Source: Candidatus Marispirochaeta associata (GTDB lineage: Bacteria; Spirochaetota; Spirochaetia; JC444; Marispirochaetaceae). Taken from it: 34,137 nucleotides of DNA. The DNA is taken from positions 1 to 34,137 of the forward strand of contig JWTM01000139.1 in the NCBI GenBank assembly GCA_001749745.1, read 5' to 3'. A model generated the notes under the pieces. That model did no database searches. It saw only the letters and a program-made list of their open reading frames with translations, and had not been told where the DNA came from. Position 1 is the first letter of the stretch. Every line of letters starts with the position of its first letter. The position numbers were made by a program, and so were the translations under genes. Below, in pieces: positions 16,348 through 25,397 of this stretch.

Positions 16348-17202
16348 TTAGAACATTTTTGAGCATACATCATCGTAACCAAAAAAACGTATTTCATCCT
16401 TAAAGAAATCATTTAAATAATCTATAATATTTTCAGAAAAATGCTTTTTATGATTCCCTGGGATTACAGATCTAATATGAGATTTTTCGTTTTCATCGAT
16501 AGGTATAATATCATGCTTAGAAACAATTTCTTTCAGTATAGCTTTTGGTATCTCGATATTCAAATATTCGCACATATTCAGTATCCATTCTTTTTTGTAA
16601 AAGATTATGTCTTCATAGCGATACACTTTAAACCCTAAATCTAAGCAGCTTATATACTTTTGCATATTTAACTTCATGCTCTTTCCTTGTTTATCAATGA
16701 ACGCTTTAATCGTATCATCATTGAAACTGTTTCTATTTAATTCATTTCTAAGATCCTCTAAATTCTTTTTCAAAGCGCTTTTTGAATCACCAGGAAAGAC
16801 GTGAGATGATTTCATAGAGAAATAATACGATATCATTGCATCTCTAGGATCCCGAACAAGTAAAATTTTTTTATATTTCTCAAATGAAAAACTTGTTAGT
16901 TCTGGCCAAAAATACCTGAACCCATTGTAGCAAATTAACAACTTTTGAAAATAATTATTCGATTTTTCTAATTTATTTAGGGTTAAACCCCTGGAAAACA
17001 ACTCGTCCGGTATTGAAAGAGAAGGTATATCCATTCTTTTACAAATATCTTTAAAGACATTACTAATCAAGGTACTTCCTGATTTGTGTAAACCAAAAAT
17101 AAAAAAAGGATCCCCCTCATAATTGACTCTTCCATTTGCCACCAACTCAAGTTCTTTTCCATCCGTAAACCTTAATATATGTTTTACATTTCTATCCATC
17201 AT
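16348..17202 (-). CDS. PAPS-dependent sulfotransferase
   Basis: Predicted to move a sulfo group from PAPS to a glycan in the cytoplasm. The 5'-phosphosulfate loop is GLHKSGST (residues 37-44), and the 3'-phosphate site is LLVRDPRDAMISYY, with Arg117 and Ser125. A YEDI motif and a C-terminal stretch with GNHKKHFSENIIDYLNDFF match the family's cofactor-capping loop. The length of 284 aa is normal. AGGAGG lies 8 bases before the ATG at 17202; a second ATG follows at once. It sits in the AT-rich block and is flanked on both sides by unusually long gaps, so it may have its own promoter. The acceptor sugar is unknown. It is one of four sulfotransferases in the locus. Confidence 0.9.
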   Translation of the reverse strand: MMDRNVKHILRFTDGKELELVANGRVNYEGDPFFIFGLHKSGSTLISNVFKDICKRMDIPSLSIPDELFSRGLTLNKLEKSNNYFQKLLICYNGFRYFWPELTSFSFEKYKKILLVRDPRDAMISYYFSMKSSHVFPGDSKSALKKNLEDLRNELNRNSFNDDTIKAFIDKQGKSMKLNMQKYISCLDLGFKVYRYEDIIFYKKEWILNMCEYLNIEIPKAILKEIVSKHDIIPIDENEKSHIRSVIPGNHKKHFSENIIDYLNDFFKDEIRFFGYDDVCSKMF

Positions 17203-17694
17203 TCAATATTCCTCCTGATTGATCTACTTGACTAATAACGTTTTCGAATTTTTCCTTTTTTAAAATTTTATAGTCAGTATCTCTATACTTAAGCACTCCC
17301 CCGCATCAAGCTTCTACTATTAACCAAATTAGCTGTTTTTATAATGATCTTAGCAGGCCAAACTGATACTTCAACATTGATAGCAAACAAACCTCAAACT
17401 ACTAAACCTTCACCTATAGTTCATTTGCCTTCAATAATTGTTATGGACAATACTATCGAATCAAATCAATGAATATTAACAGATAAATCAGTCAATACTT
17501 ATTAACTTTTTACCGATTCTCAGTGGTATAAAAACTATTAATGAAACACACGATTCTATCATTATTAATGTTCAAAGTTTTAATATGACATGAATGAGAC
17601 TTATCAATAGATATCATATCAAAGATCGTAATATTATTCCTAATTTATAACCTTTGTATACCAACTCTTGGTATTCACCATTATTATTACAATA
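17203..17694. other. AT-rich gap of about 490 bp, nothing recognised
   Basis: Between two sulfotransferase genes lies strongly AT-rich DNA with no frame that looks coding. The only structure I see is a short perfect inverted repeat TACCAA-CTC-TTGGTA near 17659-17673, close to the 3' end of the upstream gene. It is too short, and has no T run, to be called a terminator. A promoter for the downstream sulfotransferase is likely here but is not resolved. Confidence 0.45.
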
Positions 17695-18423
17695 TCAATA
17701 CCCAAGTGAAAATAAAAAATCTTTATGCTTACTATAAAACGACTCTATTTGCGCACAATCCAAATACTCTTTATAAACATCAGTCTTAGATTTCCAGAAA
17801 AACTTCTTTCCGCTATTCTTTGTTCGCTCATTCACACTATCAAAGACATCAGGACAAAAATCTATCCTTTCACCAGGAATAAGTTTCTCAAAAAGATTCA
17901 ACATTGTAGAATAGGGATCTTTAAATAAATCCTCATATCTTAATGCTACAACTTTATCTAAACTCATCGCTCTCTCAAGATATAACTTATAATTAGAATA
18001 ATTTCCTAATAGAGAATAAAAAAAACGCACTCCCATATCCTCAATAAATTCATCGAAATAATCATCCAATAGATTGAGATCCAACAATTCATCAACAGAT
18101 CTAAGAATATTATCCTTAAAGAAATCAATCTTCTCAGTTATATACATATAGTTTAGAGACGACATAAATACATCTAAAGGATGCCGATATATAAGTAAGA
18201 TTCGATCAGGATTCATTTTTTTGTGATTGAGGTTATGCGATTTATAAAATCCATATTCTTTCTTGAGTTTTACAGTTTTGATCATTTCTTTAGTTTTGTC
18301 ATGTTGTTGATGAATATCAGGAACGTCGAAATGTACATTCAGATCAAACAACTTTGCTAAAATATGACGCATCCAAGTATTTCCACACTTAGGATAGGAG
18401 GCAACTTCTATTATCACACTCAT
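17695..18423 (-). CDS. PAPS-dependent sulfotransferase
   Basis: A 242-aa member of the sulfotransferase family. The N-terminal strand and loop ASYPKCGNTW (residues 8-17) bind the 5'-phosphosulfate. LLIYRHPLDVFMSSLNY (Arg80, Ser88-89) is the 3'-phosphate site. A KSH motif at 61-63 and RYEDLF are in the expected places. The C-terminal FFWKSKTDVYKEYL corresponds to the FFRKGKVGDWK cofactor loop, with the usual Gly replaced. AAGGAAGAG directly precedes the ATG. It begins 10 bases after the coiled-coil sulfotransferase gene, so the two are co-transcribed. The two proteins are of the same general type but clearly diverged, suggesting different acceptor positions. Confidence 0.9.
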   Translation of the reverse strand: MSVIIEVASYPKCGNTWMRHILAKLFDLNVHFDVPDIHQQHDKTKEMIKTVKLKKEYGFYKSHNLNHKKMNPDRILLIYRHPLDVFMSSLNYMYITEKIDFFKDNILRSVDELLDLNLLDDYFDEFIEDMGVRFFYSLLGNYSNYKLYLERAMSLDKVVALRYEDLFKDPYSTMLNLFEKLIPGERIDFCPDVFDSVNERTKNSGKKFFWKSKTDVYKEYLDCAQIESFYSKHKDFLFSLGY

Positions 18424-18433
18424 CGTCTCTTCC

Positions 18434-19810
18434 TTATAATGTACTATTTGTTCTGTTCGCAGCTAATATTTGAATCTTTCTATTCATACGCTTCAATTGA
18501 GATGTATTTTTATCCTTAAGCAATATTATTTCTCGCTTCAGTTTGCCCCTCTCACCCTTCAATGAGCAACTTTCGAGCTTCCAGTATTCATTATCCTTCC
18601 TCAGGATCTCATTATCCCTGGTTAGGACTTCCTTAACACTCCTCAGGATTTCTTTCTCGCTACTTAGGACTTCTTTATCCTTCCTCAGGATTTCATTCTC
18701 GCCGATTAGGACTTCCTTATCCTTCCTCAGGATTTCTTTCTCGCTGGTTAGGACTTCCATATCCTTCCTCAGGATTTCATTATCGCTGGTTAGGACTTCC
18801 TTATCCTTCCTCAGGATTTCTTTCTCGCTACTTAGGACTTCTTTATCCTTCCTCAGGATTTCATTCTCGCCGATTAGGACTTCCTTATCCTTCCTCAGGA
18901 TTTCATTATCGCTGGTTAGGACTTCCTTATCCTTCCTCAGGATCTCGCTATCCTCTTTAAGGTCTTTATAACCTACATTTAACTCATCAATTTCCTTTCT
19001 GAGATCATCTAATAATTGTTCTTTTCTATATCGTTCTTCATACAGATCATTTAGTTTCTGTTCAGTAAAGCGACAAGTAATAATATTCTCATTATGTAGG
19101 ATTGATTGTAATTCTACATCTTTAAGATAATCAGGCATCCCATCTAGATACTTGAAATCAGTCATCTGCTGATATGATTTTATCCAAAAATACTGCAAAT
19201 CCTCATTGGACAATTCTTCCTTCCAGCTATCAGCCTTTCCCTTTCGAAAAAATTTTGAATCTATTTGTTGTAATTTACTAAAATTATATATTTCAGTATT
19301 TTGTATTTCCACATCTAAGAATTCAGACAAATTTCTTACATACTCTATTGGATCCTTGATCATATCTTCAAATTTGATAGTAATACGATGCTGATTATCG
19401 TAAACTTCCCATCCTTTTACATGCTCATGCCAGGAACCTAATCCATGCATCCCATACACTAAGTCAAGAAATGGTAGATACGCGTCCGGATAATAATTTC
19501 TTAAGTATTTTGAGAATGACGATGTTGCAGCTCTACCGTCTCTAACGAGGTAAACGATTCTATCGTTACTCATTGCTTTGCTAGGTAAATAGTGAGTCTT
19601 TATTATATAAATCTCCTTGTCTGATCTATATGCTTCAATATTTTTAGGATCCAATAAAGTGTGACCGGTGATTTCTTTTAATGATGAATTCTTCTCAATA
19701 TCAAGAACATCATTATGTATAGAGTATGTTTCTAACCCCAAGCAGGAATGTATCAGAGTTCTAAGAAACGTATTTCCTGATCTAGGATAGGAGGCTAACC
19801 ATACTATCAT
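18434..19810 (-). CDS. Sulfotransferase with a long repeat-encoded coiled coil
   Basis: Residues 1-240 form a sulfotransferase domain: YPRSGNT (8-14) for the 5'-phosphosulfate, IVYLVRDGRAATSSF (85-99) for the 3'-phosphate and FFRKGKADSWKEEL (187-200) for the cofactor cap. From about residue 245 to 450 the protein is a highly charged coiled coil. Its core (289-400) is eight near-identical 14-residue units with the pattern EILRKDKEVL-X-(S/G)-X-X, i.e. two heptads each, plus a partial ninth. The coiled coil could form an oligomer or a tether to partner enzymes. I chose the ATG at 19810, with AGGAG 7 bases upstream; it overlaps the FkbM stop by 4 bases. A TTG two codons earlier is a weaker choice. 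Length variation is expected because of the repeats. Confidence 0.92.
   Translation of the reverse strand: MIVWLASYPRSGNTFLRTLIHSCLGLETYSIHNDVLDIEKNSSLKEITGHTLLDPKNIEAYRSDKEIYIIKTHYLPSKAMSNDRIVYLVRDGRAATSSFSKYLRNYYPDAYLPFLDLVYGMHGLGSWHEHVKGWEVYDNQHRITIKFEDMIKDPIEYVRNLSEFLDVEIQNTEIYNFSKLQQIDSKFFRKGKADSWKEELSNEDLQYFWIKSYQQMTDFKYLDGMPDYLKDVELQSILHNENIITCRFTEQKLNDLYEERYRKEQLLDDLRKEIDELNVGYKDLKEDSEILRKDKEVLTSDNEILRKDKEVLIGENEILRKDKEVLSSEKEILRKDKEVLTSDNEILRKDMEVLTSEKEILRKDKEVLIGENEILRKDKEVLSSEKEILRSVKEVLTRDNEILRKDNEYWKLESCSLKGERGKLKREIILLKDKNTSQLKRMNRKIQILAANRTNSTL
18581..18946 (-). repeat. 42-bp in-frame minisatellite, 8 units plus a partial, with 168-bp higher order
   Basis: Eight consecutive 42-bp units and part of a ninth encode the coiled-coil core of the sulfotransferase. 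Units differ mainly in the last four or five codons, giving variants TSDN, IGEN, SSEK, TSDN, TSEK, IGEN, SSEK and TRDN. The IGEN-SSEK pair recurs exactly four units later. On the plus strand the segment beginning at 18641 is repeated at 18809, an offset of 168 bp, with about 95 bases identical. This is the mark of a recent block duplication inside the array. Any gain or loss of units keeps the reading frame. Confidence 0.93.
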
Positions 19811-20553
19811 TCCCAAACTCCTAGTAAGATTCCATCCGGCTGCATTACAGTATTAAATTTGTCAGCAGATATATAATATCCACTATTTTTCAATATTTCT
19901 CTACACGAATCATGGATTTCCTTACCATGTGTCCCAATTAGTATTCTTTTTATTAAACCTTTCTGGAGTACAGATGCTTCAGAGCTAGCAAGGACCTGAT
20001 TTTCTAAACCTTGAATATCCATTTGTAGCAAATCTATTCTGGAATCAAACATATGGACTAAATCTTCTAAAGTGATAGACTTGATCTTTTTATATTTCAT
20101 CAATCGTTCTCTAATAGAACTATTAACATATTGAGATCGAGAATGGATCATACTACCGTATGAGTCCTTCCACAAATATACATTCCCATTGTCAGAAGAA
20201 ATTGCTTTATTAAATATTCTAATATCTGATTTTGAAACTCCATTTAGTTTACGATTTATATTATAAAATCGTCGATGCATCGATAACGGCTCAACACCTG
20301 CTATTTTCAGATCACTTCTTATCATTTGTGCCAGGAATAGATAGTAACCAATTGCTGAGCCAATATTTACAAATACTCCATTATTTGGTAAAGCTTTAAT
20401 ACATGCGCGAAAAACGGCTTCTTCCTCCGGCTCATGAAGATTATTCTTCTTATATCGTTGCCTTTGAAGATCTAACAGTTGAGAGTCATCTACTTTAATA
20501 CCGTTTTCAAATTTATGTATTTTTTTCAACGTTCCTACCCTTGAAATATTCAT
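19807..20553 (-). CDS. FkbM-family SAM-dependent methyltransferase
   Basis: The 248-aa protein has the FkbM layout. A SAM-binding strand and loop, VFVNIGSAIGYYLFLA, is followed by an acidic strand ending VEP. A later IDLLQMDIQGLENQVL matches the family's (I/V)DLLKID-(V/I)-E-G-hallmark, with Gln for Glu in the EG pair. FkbM enzymes O-methylate sugars or other hydroxyl groups, so it may cap or modify the glycan. It overlaps the end of fcl by 41 bases and its stop overlaps the coiled-coil sulfotransferase start by 4. The start is not certain. The ATG at 20553 has a poor ribosome-binding site, whereas a TTG at 20529 has AGGGTAGGA just before it. The gene marks the edge of the AT-rich block. Confidence 0.85.
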   Translation of the reverse strand: MNISRVGTLKKIHKFENGIKVDDSQLLDLQRQRYKKNNLHEPEEEAVFRACIKALPNNGVFVNIGSAIGYYLFLAQMIRSDLKIAGVEPLSMHRRFYNINRKLNGVSKSDIRIFNKAISSDNGNVYLWKDSYGSMIHSRSQYVNSSIRERLMKYKKIKSITLEDLVHMFDSRIDLLQMDIQGLENQVLASSEASVLQKGLIKRILIGTHGKEIHDSCREILKNSGYYISADKFNTVMQPDGILLGVWE

Positions 20554-21460
20554 AAGTTTTCTGGATTCCCTTCTTCAAAACCGTTTTATATACCCACCCC
20601 AACTCATGCATCTTACTAATATCCAATAATTTCCGAGGTGTTCCATTGGGCTTGGTTTCGTCCCAATAAACATTCCCTTCAAAACCAACAATAATCTTAA
20701 TCATTGCAGCCAACTCTTTAATACTGATATCCTCTCCAGTACCCACATTCACAAACTCACCGATTTCGGATGCATCCTTCTCGCACATTAAATAGAGTGC
20801 GGCATCCGCCAGATCATCCGCAAAAAGGAACTCCCGTTTCGGACTGCCGTCCCCCCACAGAATTACCTCCGTATTATTCACCTTCGCTTCATGAAACTTC
20901 CGTATCATGGCGGGTAATACATGCGAGGTCTCCAGATCATAGTTATCATTAATACCGTAAAGATTAGTCGGCATAAGAGAGATAAAGTTGGTTCCATGCT
21001 TCATGTTCAGGTAACTGCAGTATTTAATCGCCGCAATCTTGGCCAGGGCATACGCATCGTTCGTTTCTTCTAACGGGCCGGTTAACAAATACTCCTCTTT
21101 CAACGGCTGCGGTGCATGTTTCGGGTAAATACAGGAGGACCCCAGATTCAAAAGTTTCTTTACACCATACTGATAAGTCGCATGGATAACATTCATGGCG
21201 ATCATGGTGTTATCGTACATAAAGGCGGGCTTATCCGTGCTGTTCGCCAGAATACCGCCGACCTTTGCCGCCGCCAGAAACACATAATCGGGGCGCACTT
21301 TTTCAAAAAATGCGTTTACTGCTGCTTGATTCCGAAGGTCGAGCTCGTAACTCCGTCTATACATAAGGTTGGTATAGCCGTCCGCTTGCAGGCGTCGTAG
21401 AATCGCGGAGCCCACCATACCGGTATGTCCTGCAATATAGATTTTATCATTTTTATTCAT
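20513..21460 (-). CDS. fcl: GDP-L-fucose synthase
   Basis: Fcl (WcaG) converts the GDP-4-keto-6-deoxy-mannose made by Gmd into GDP-L-fucose by epimerisation and NADPH reduction. The nucleotide-binding loop GHTGMVGSA is near the N-terminus, LGSSCIYPK carries the catalytic Ser, and the active-site Tyr-X-X-X-Lys is YALAK. A later [12 protein letters not shown] is typical of the family. The 315-aa length is normal. The start overlaps gmd by 8 bases and the 3' end overlaps the FkbM gene by 41 bases, so these genes form one translationally coupled set. The gmd-fcl pair is good evidence that fucose is a component of the product, unless the intermediate is used for another deoxy sugar. Confidence 0.97.
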   Translation of the reverse strand: MNKNDKIYIAGHTGMVGSAILRRLQADGYTNLMYRRSYELDLRNQAAVNAFFEKVRPDYVFLAAAKVGGILANSTDKPAFMYDNTMIAMNVIHATYQYGVKKLLNLGSSCIYPKHAPQPLKEEYLLTGPLEETNDAYALAKIAAIKYCSYLNMKHGTNFISLMPTNLYGINDNYDLETSHVLPAMIRKFHEAKVNNTEVILWGDGSPKREFLFADDLADAALYLMCEKDASEIGEFVNVGTGEDISIKELAAMIKIIVGFEGNVYWDETKPNGTPRKLLDISKMHELGWVYKTVLKKGIQKTYEYFKGRNVEKNT

Positions 21461-22538
21461 TATAGCTTTTTACCGTATAACCGCCGTCGACAAGATGCAT
21501 ATCTTCTCTGGCCTTCATTAAATCGGCATCAACCATCATATTCACCAACTCTTTAACTGTGGTAGTTGCTTTCCATCCCAGCTCTTTGTATGCCTTTTCC
21601 GGATTACCAAGCAACTGTTCCACCTCTGCCGGTCGAAAATAACGAGGATCAACCTGAACGATAGTTTTTCCCGTATCAAGATCCACACCGACTTCATCCA
21701 CGCCTTCCCCTACAAAATCGAGGGTTATTCCGGCCCGTTTAAACGCCATCTTGGTAAAGTCGCGCACAGATGTCATTTCTCCGGTGGCAAGCACATAATC
21801 ATCCGGCTGCTCCTGCTGCAGCATCCGCCACATTCCCTCAACGTAATCCGCCGCGTAGCCCCAGTCCCGAAGGGCATTCATGTTACCAAGGTATAACTTC
21901 TCTTGCAGCCCCTGACTTATCCTGGCTGCGGCTCGAGTAATCTTCCGGGTGACGAAGGTCTCCCCTCGTCTGGGACTCTCGTGGTTAAAGAGAATTCCGT
22001 TACAGGCATACATACCATAGCTTTCTCGATAGTTTTTCACGATCCAGAATCCGTACTGCTTGGCTATACCATACGGGCTGCGCGGATAAAATGGGGTCGT
22101 TTCCGATTGGGGCACTTCTTGCACCTTGCCGTATAATTCGGAGGTCGATGCCTGATAATAACGAACCTGCTGTTCCATCTCTAATATACGAATAGCTTCC
22201 AGCATACGGAGCGTTCCGACAGCGTCGGAATTGGCGGTATACTCCGGTACCTCGAACGAGACCTGCACATGGGATTGGGCCCCGAGGTTATAGATTTCAT
22301 CCGGCTTTACCTTATTTAGAATACGGATCAGGTTGGTGGAATCCGTCAGATCCCCATAGTGCAGATGAAATCGTACATCTTCCTGATGGGGATCTATGTA
22401 GATATGGTCGATTCGATCGGTGTTGAAGCTGGATGCCCTGCGCTTAATACCGTGAACCTCGTACCCTTTGTTTAACAAAAGTTCAGCCAGGTAGGATCCG
22501 TCCTGTCCTGTTATTCCGGTTATCAGTGCTTTCTTCAT
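21453..22538 (-). CDS. gmd: GDP-mannose 4,6-dehydratase
   Basis: Gmd performs the first step from GDP-D-mannose toward GDP-L-fucose or GDP-D-rhamnose. The 361-aa protein has the glycine loop [13 protein letters not shown] at the N-terminus, [12 protein letters not shown], the active site [12 protein letters not shown] (Tyr-X-X-X-Lys), and the family-specific [24 protein letters not shown] lies 7 bases before the ATG. It starts 21 bases after a sulfotransferase gene and overlaps fcl by 8 bases. The mannose-6-phosphate and GDP-mannose genes that supply its substrate (manA, manB, manC) are not in the window and must be elsewhere. Confidence 0.98.
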   Translation of the reverse strand: MKKALITGITGQDGSYLAELLLNKGYEVHGIKRRASSFNTDRIDHIYIDPHQEDVRFHLHYGDLTDSTNLIRILNKVKPDEIYNLGAQSHVQVSFEVPEYTANSDAVGTLRMLEAIRILEMEQQVRYYQASTSELYGKVQEVPQSETTPFYPRSPYGIAKQYGFWIVKNYRESYGMYACNGILFNHESPRRGETFVTRKITRAAARISQGLQEKLYLGNMNALRDWGYAADYVEGMWRMLQQEQPDDYVLATGEMTSVRDFTKMAFKRAGITLDFVGEGVDEVGVDLDTGKTIVQVDPRYFRPAEVEQLLGNPEKAYKELGWKATTTVKELVNMMVDADLMKAREDMHLVDGGYTVKSYNE

Positions 22539-22559
22539 TAATATTCTTCCTTATGTCTG

Positions 22560-23186
22560 TTATGTAGTACGGCGTACTCCGGCCGTTTTTATAAGACTTC
22601 CGGCCAGCCCATTCACCCGACGTAGATCCTTCCTTGAGTAATAGCGGAAATCCTGTACACGGTTTTTTAGCTCCGGCTTTACAATCTTTTGCATGAAATC
22701 GACCTGCGGTTCACCGATGAAATCCAGGACTTTTGAAAGGGTCGACTCCGTGTTATGGATCAAATCGTAATATTCAATATAGAGAATATCCTCTTCAGTA
22801 ATGTTTGCTCTCACCTTGGTCATGACCACCCATTTGGTCATAAAGCTGATCCAATTGTAGAGGCTTTCCTCAAGAAATCTTTCCCAGTTCCGGCGGGAAT
22901 CCTTCTCTATATGCTCCAGCTTTAGCTCCAGTTTGTAGTTGGAGACAATCGATTCATACGGGTGGCGGTACTGAATAATGTATTTTCGATCAGGCAGAAT
23001 ATGATCTGTAAAAAAGAAGTCGTGGGACTTCTGATAGTTGACTTTCTGGTCGGGACACGGAAACTCCCTGCAGTGGTTATACTGTTCACAATAACGAAGC
23101 TTCGGTCCTAAAATCTTCCGCAGACACCCTCCGACTAGATAATGGTGACCACTACGAGGGTAGGTGATATTGACGATGTTGTGCAT
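22560..23186 (-). CDS. Short PAPS-dependent sulfotransferase
   Basis: The 208-aa protein is at the short end for a sulfotransferase but keeps both cofactor sites. ITYPRSGHHYL (residues 7-17) is the 5'-phosphosulfate loop. IIQYRHPYESIVSNYKL, with Arg74 and Ser82, is the 3'-phosphate site. A YYDLI stretch matches the usual YEDL position. The C-terminus has RVQDFRYYSRKDLRRV, where longer members have the GXXGXWK cap. AAAGGAAAGAG immediately precedes the ATG. It is encoded between the GT2-GT4 fusion and gmd, in DNA of normal GC content, unlike the other three sulfotransferases in the AT-rich block. It may therefore be the ancestral sulfotransferase of the locus. Confidence 0.85.
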   Translation of the reverse strand: MHNIVNITYPRSGHHYLVGGCLRKILGPKLRYCEQYNHCREFPCPDQKVNYQKSHDFFFTDHILPDRKYIIQYRHPYESIVSNYKLELKLEHIEKDSRRNWERFLEESLYNWISFMTKWVVMTKVRANITEEDILYIEYYDLIHNTESTLSKVLDFIGEPQVDFMQKIVKPELKNRVQDFRYYSRKDLRRVNGLAGSLIKTAGVRRTT

Positions 23187-23216
23187 CTCTTTCCTTTGCT
23201 AGTTATCCTGATATGC

Positions 23217-25397
23217 TTACAGAAGGGAACGGTAGAGCTCTTGGTACCGATCAACACATATCTCGATATCGTAATTTATAACAGCATACTCTCGCGCAGC
23301 TTCAGAATATGCCGTAGAGTCTGATGAAAGCACTTTACTGATCTTATTTTTGAAATCATACATATCAAAAGGTCTTACCAGCTCCCCGTTGTGACCGGGA
23401 ATAATCAAATCCGGCATTCCCCCAATGTCGAAGGCGACTATCGGGGTCCCGCAGGCCAAGGCCTCGACGACCGTATTGGCAAGGTTTTCTTCCTGGCTGG
23501 GAGCCAGGAAGAGATCCGCCGCCGAATAAACCAGTGCAAGCTGCTCGGTTGAACCTATATGCCCCGATTCCGTATAACTGATTTTGATTGCAGAAGCCAC
23601 TTCCGGCGGCATGTATCCGCCGAATATGAGGAAGTGAATATCATCTCGATCTTCACTCATCAGATATGATTTTAGTAGATCAAAGCCCTTTCTCGAGTCT
23701 GTGACGGAGTTCACCGCACCGAAGAGGACGATCTTCTTGTGCAACGGCAGTCCCAACGCCTTTCTGGCGCTGGTCTTTTCTATGGGATGGAATCGATTTA
23801 CATCTATACCGTTGGGAATAACAAGAGTCCGCTTTTCTCCCAGCAATCCGCTGTTTAGGGATTCATCCGCCAACCACCTGCTCGGAGAGACAACACAGAT
23901 ATCCGCCTGTTCATATACCTGTTTCTTCCTCTTCCATTGCCGACGGCTCCAATCGTCCTCCCTGTTCGATCCGAGAATGGGACAATTTCCACACGACTGT
24001 GTATAGTTCTTGCAGCCGTTTGAGTAATGACATCCGCCCGTAAAAGGCCACATATCATGCAGAGTCCATACCACCGGATTACGACCTTGATTTAAAATAC
24101 TCAACGGAATAGAACCGTCGGCGATCCAGTGCAGATGCGTTATTGAGTGATCATTCTGCTTAATTTTCTGCAGCCAGTTCGCTTCATGCTGCAAGGGGCT
24201 AAAGAATCCGGTTTGGCGAGGGTATTGGAACTGGGGACGATAGTTTTTATCTACAGTTCGCGCCATTCTCTTCTGTTCAGCGAATGACGGCACCATAACA
24301 TTTACATCGTCAGGCTTAGGATCACCGCTGCCGGCAAAAAAGTGAGAAGCAACCCCATAATCTACTAAACCGGAGTGCAGTCGCTGCGCCGCCACTGCGG
24401 CACCACCGCTATGGAGCGTAGCGTTATACATTCCCACAACTAATTTTTCATTTCTGAAGTCATCGTATTGCACCGTACTGCTGCGCTTATATCGAAACCC
24501 ATGTACATGGTGACGCAAAAACGCTGCAATCCTCTCGGCGCCCAGACGTCGAAGTAGAATTATCAACCGTGGGTACCTTACATAGAAGTACTGATACCAG
24601 TTTCTTAAAGTACAGAAATAGTAGTGGATCCTTCTTTCTGGTATTTGATTCTTACGGTATACCCGATTCATCTCTTTCAGGCTGATATGCTGAGTTCTGA
24701 ATGAATCCGACATACCGCCGATTTTCATCTTAGCGATATACTCTCCAAGGAAATGGGCGCGCTTATTGAATTGCTTTAAGGTCCGATAGATGATATCCAT
24801 GTCGCCGGCAATTCTCAGGCGAGGATCAAAGAGACCAACTGCGTGTATTGAGGAACGCCGCTGAAAGAGCCCCTGGTGCGGAAGTGGTACACCGGAACGG
24901 CCATTCTGATAGATTTCTTGTACTGCCTGCTGCAGGGGGAAGCCAAAGGTGCGCACCGAATACCCGGTAGGATTCACACAATCAACATAACCATAGGCCA
25001 GGGGAATATCCTCGCCCAAAGATTCGAGAACAGGGGCAATCTTCGAGAGAACATTTGTACTATACAAGCGATCATCAGCCCCAAGGAAGAGTACCCAATC
25101 ACCCGCGGCCTGCTTAACGCCTTTATTGAAAGCGTCGTATACCCCGTTATCCTTCGCGCTGCACCAGTACGCCAGATTATAGGAACTATCGTTCTCCAGC
25201 TCTTGAAGAAACTGAACCGTACCGTCATCACTACCGCCGTCAATAACTATATGCTCGTAGTGGGTAAATCCCTGTTCCCGAATGCTGCGTACACACTCCT
25301 TGATACCTTCAAGGTCGTTATATACCGCCGTTATTATAGAGATTAGTGGATCCATATAATTCTGCGACTTCTCGACGCTAGTCATCCGCTTATTCAT
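23217..25397 (-). CDS. Two-domain glycosyltransferase GT2-GT4
   Basis: The 726-aa protein has a GT2 domain at about residues 16-240, with IDGGSDDGT (52-60) and a GADD metal site (106-109). A GT4 domain covers about 318-726. The GT4 part carries the HSGGAAVAA loop, a C-X5-C-X6-C-X2-C cluster (Cys456, 462, 469, 472) after HDMWPFTGG, and ENLANTVVEALACGTPIVAFDIGG as donor site. It closely resembles the first and third domains of the 1309-aa enzyme, which has an additional GT4 domain between them. The start at 25397 overlaps wzt by 8 bases; AAGG lies 11 bases upstream. A later ATG at 25355, right at the GT2 strand, is also possible. It probably adds two consecutive sugars. Confidence 0.93.
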   Translation of the reverse strand: MNKRMTSVEKSQNYMDPLISIITAVYNDLEGIKECVRSIREQGFTHYEHIVIDGGSDDGTVQFLQELENDSSYNLAYWCSAKDNGVYDAFNKGVKQAAGDWVLFLGADDRLYSTNVLSKIAPVLESLGEDIPLAYGYVDCVNPTGYSVRTFGFPLQQAVQEIYQNGRSGVPLPHQGLFQRRSSIHAVGLFDPRLRIAGDMDIIYRTLKQFNKRAHFLGEYIAKMKIGGMSDSFRTQHISLKEMNRVYRKNQIPERRIHYYFCTLRNWYQYFYVRYPRLIILLRRLGAERIAAFLRHHVHGFRYKRSSTVQYDDFRNEKLVVGMYNATLHSGGAAVAAQRLHSGLVDYGVASHFFAGSGDPKPDDVNVMVPSFAEQKRMARTVDKNYRPQFQYPRQTGFFSPLQHEANWLQKIKQNDHSITHLHWIADGSIPLSILNQGRNPVVWTLHDMWPFTGGCHYSNGCKNYTQSCGNCPILGSNREDDWSRRQWKRKKQVYEQADICVVSPSRWLADESLNSGLLGEKRTLVIPNGIDVNRFHPIEKTSARKALGLPLHKKIVLFGAVNSVTDSRKGFDLLKSYLMSEDRDDIHFLIFGGYMPPEVASAIKISYTESGHIGSTEQLALVYSAADLFLAPSQEENLANTVVEALACGTPIVAFDIGGMPDLIIPGHNGELVRPFDMYDFKNKISKVLSSDSTAYSEAAREYAVINYDIEICVDRYQELYRSLL

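Noticed and set aside
18581..18946. CRISPR array
   Set aside because: The units are contiguous 42-bp coding repeats in frame with a sulfotransferase; there are no unique spacers between constant repeats.
18543..18971. 142-codon plus-strand frame rich in Arg, Ser, Leu and Phe across the minisatellite
   Set aside because: A 42-bp repeat with no stop in one frame tends to be open in others. The product is an antisense reading of the coiled coil, with no start signal.
16348..19810. Mobile element as the vehicle of the AT-rich block
   Set aside because: No transposase, integrase, tRNA gene or matching terminal repeats were seen at either edge of the block.
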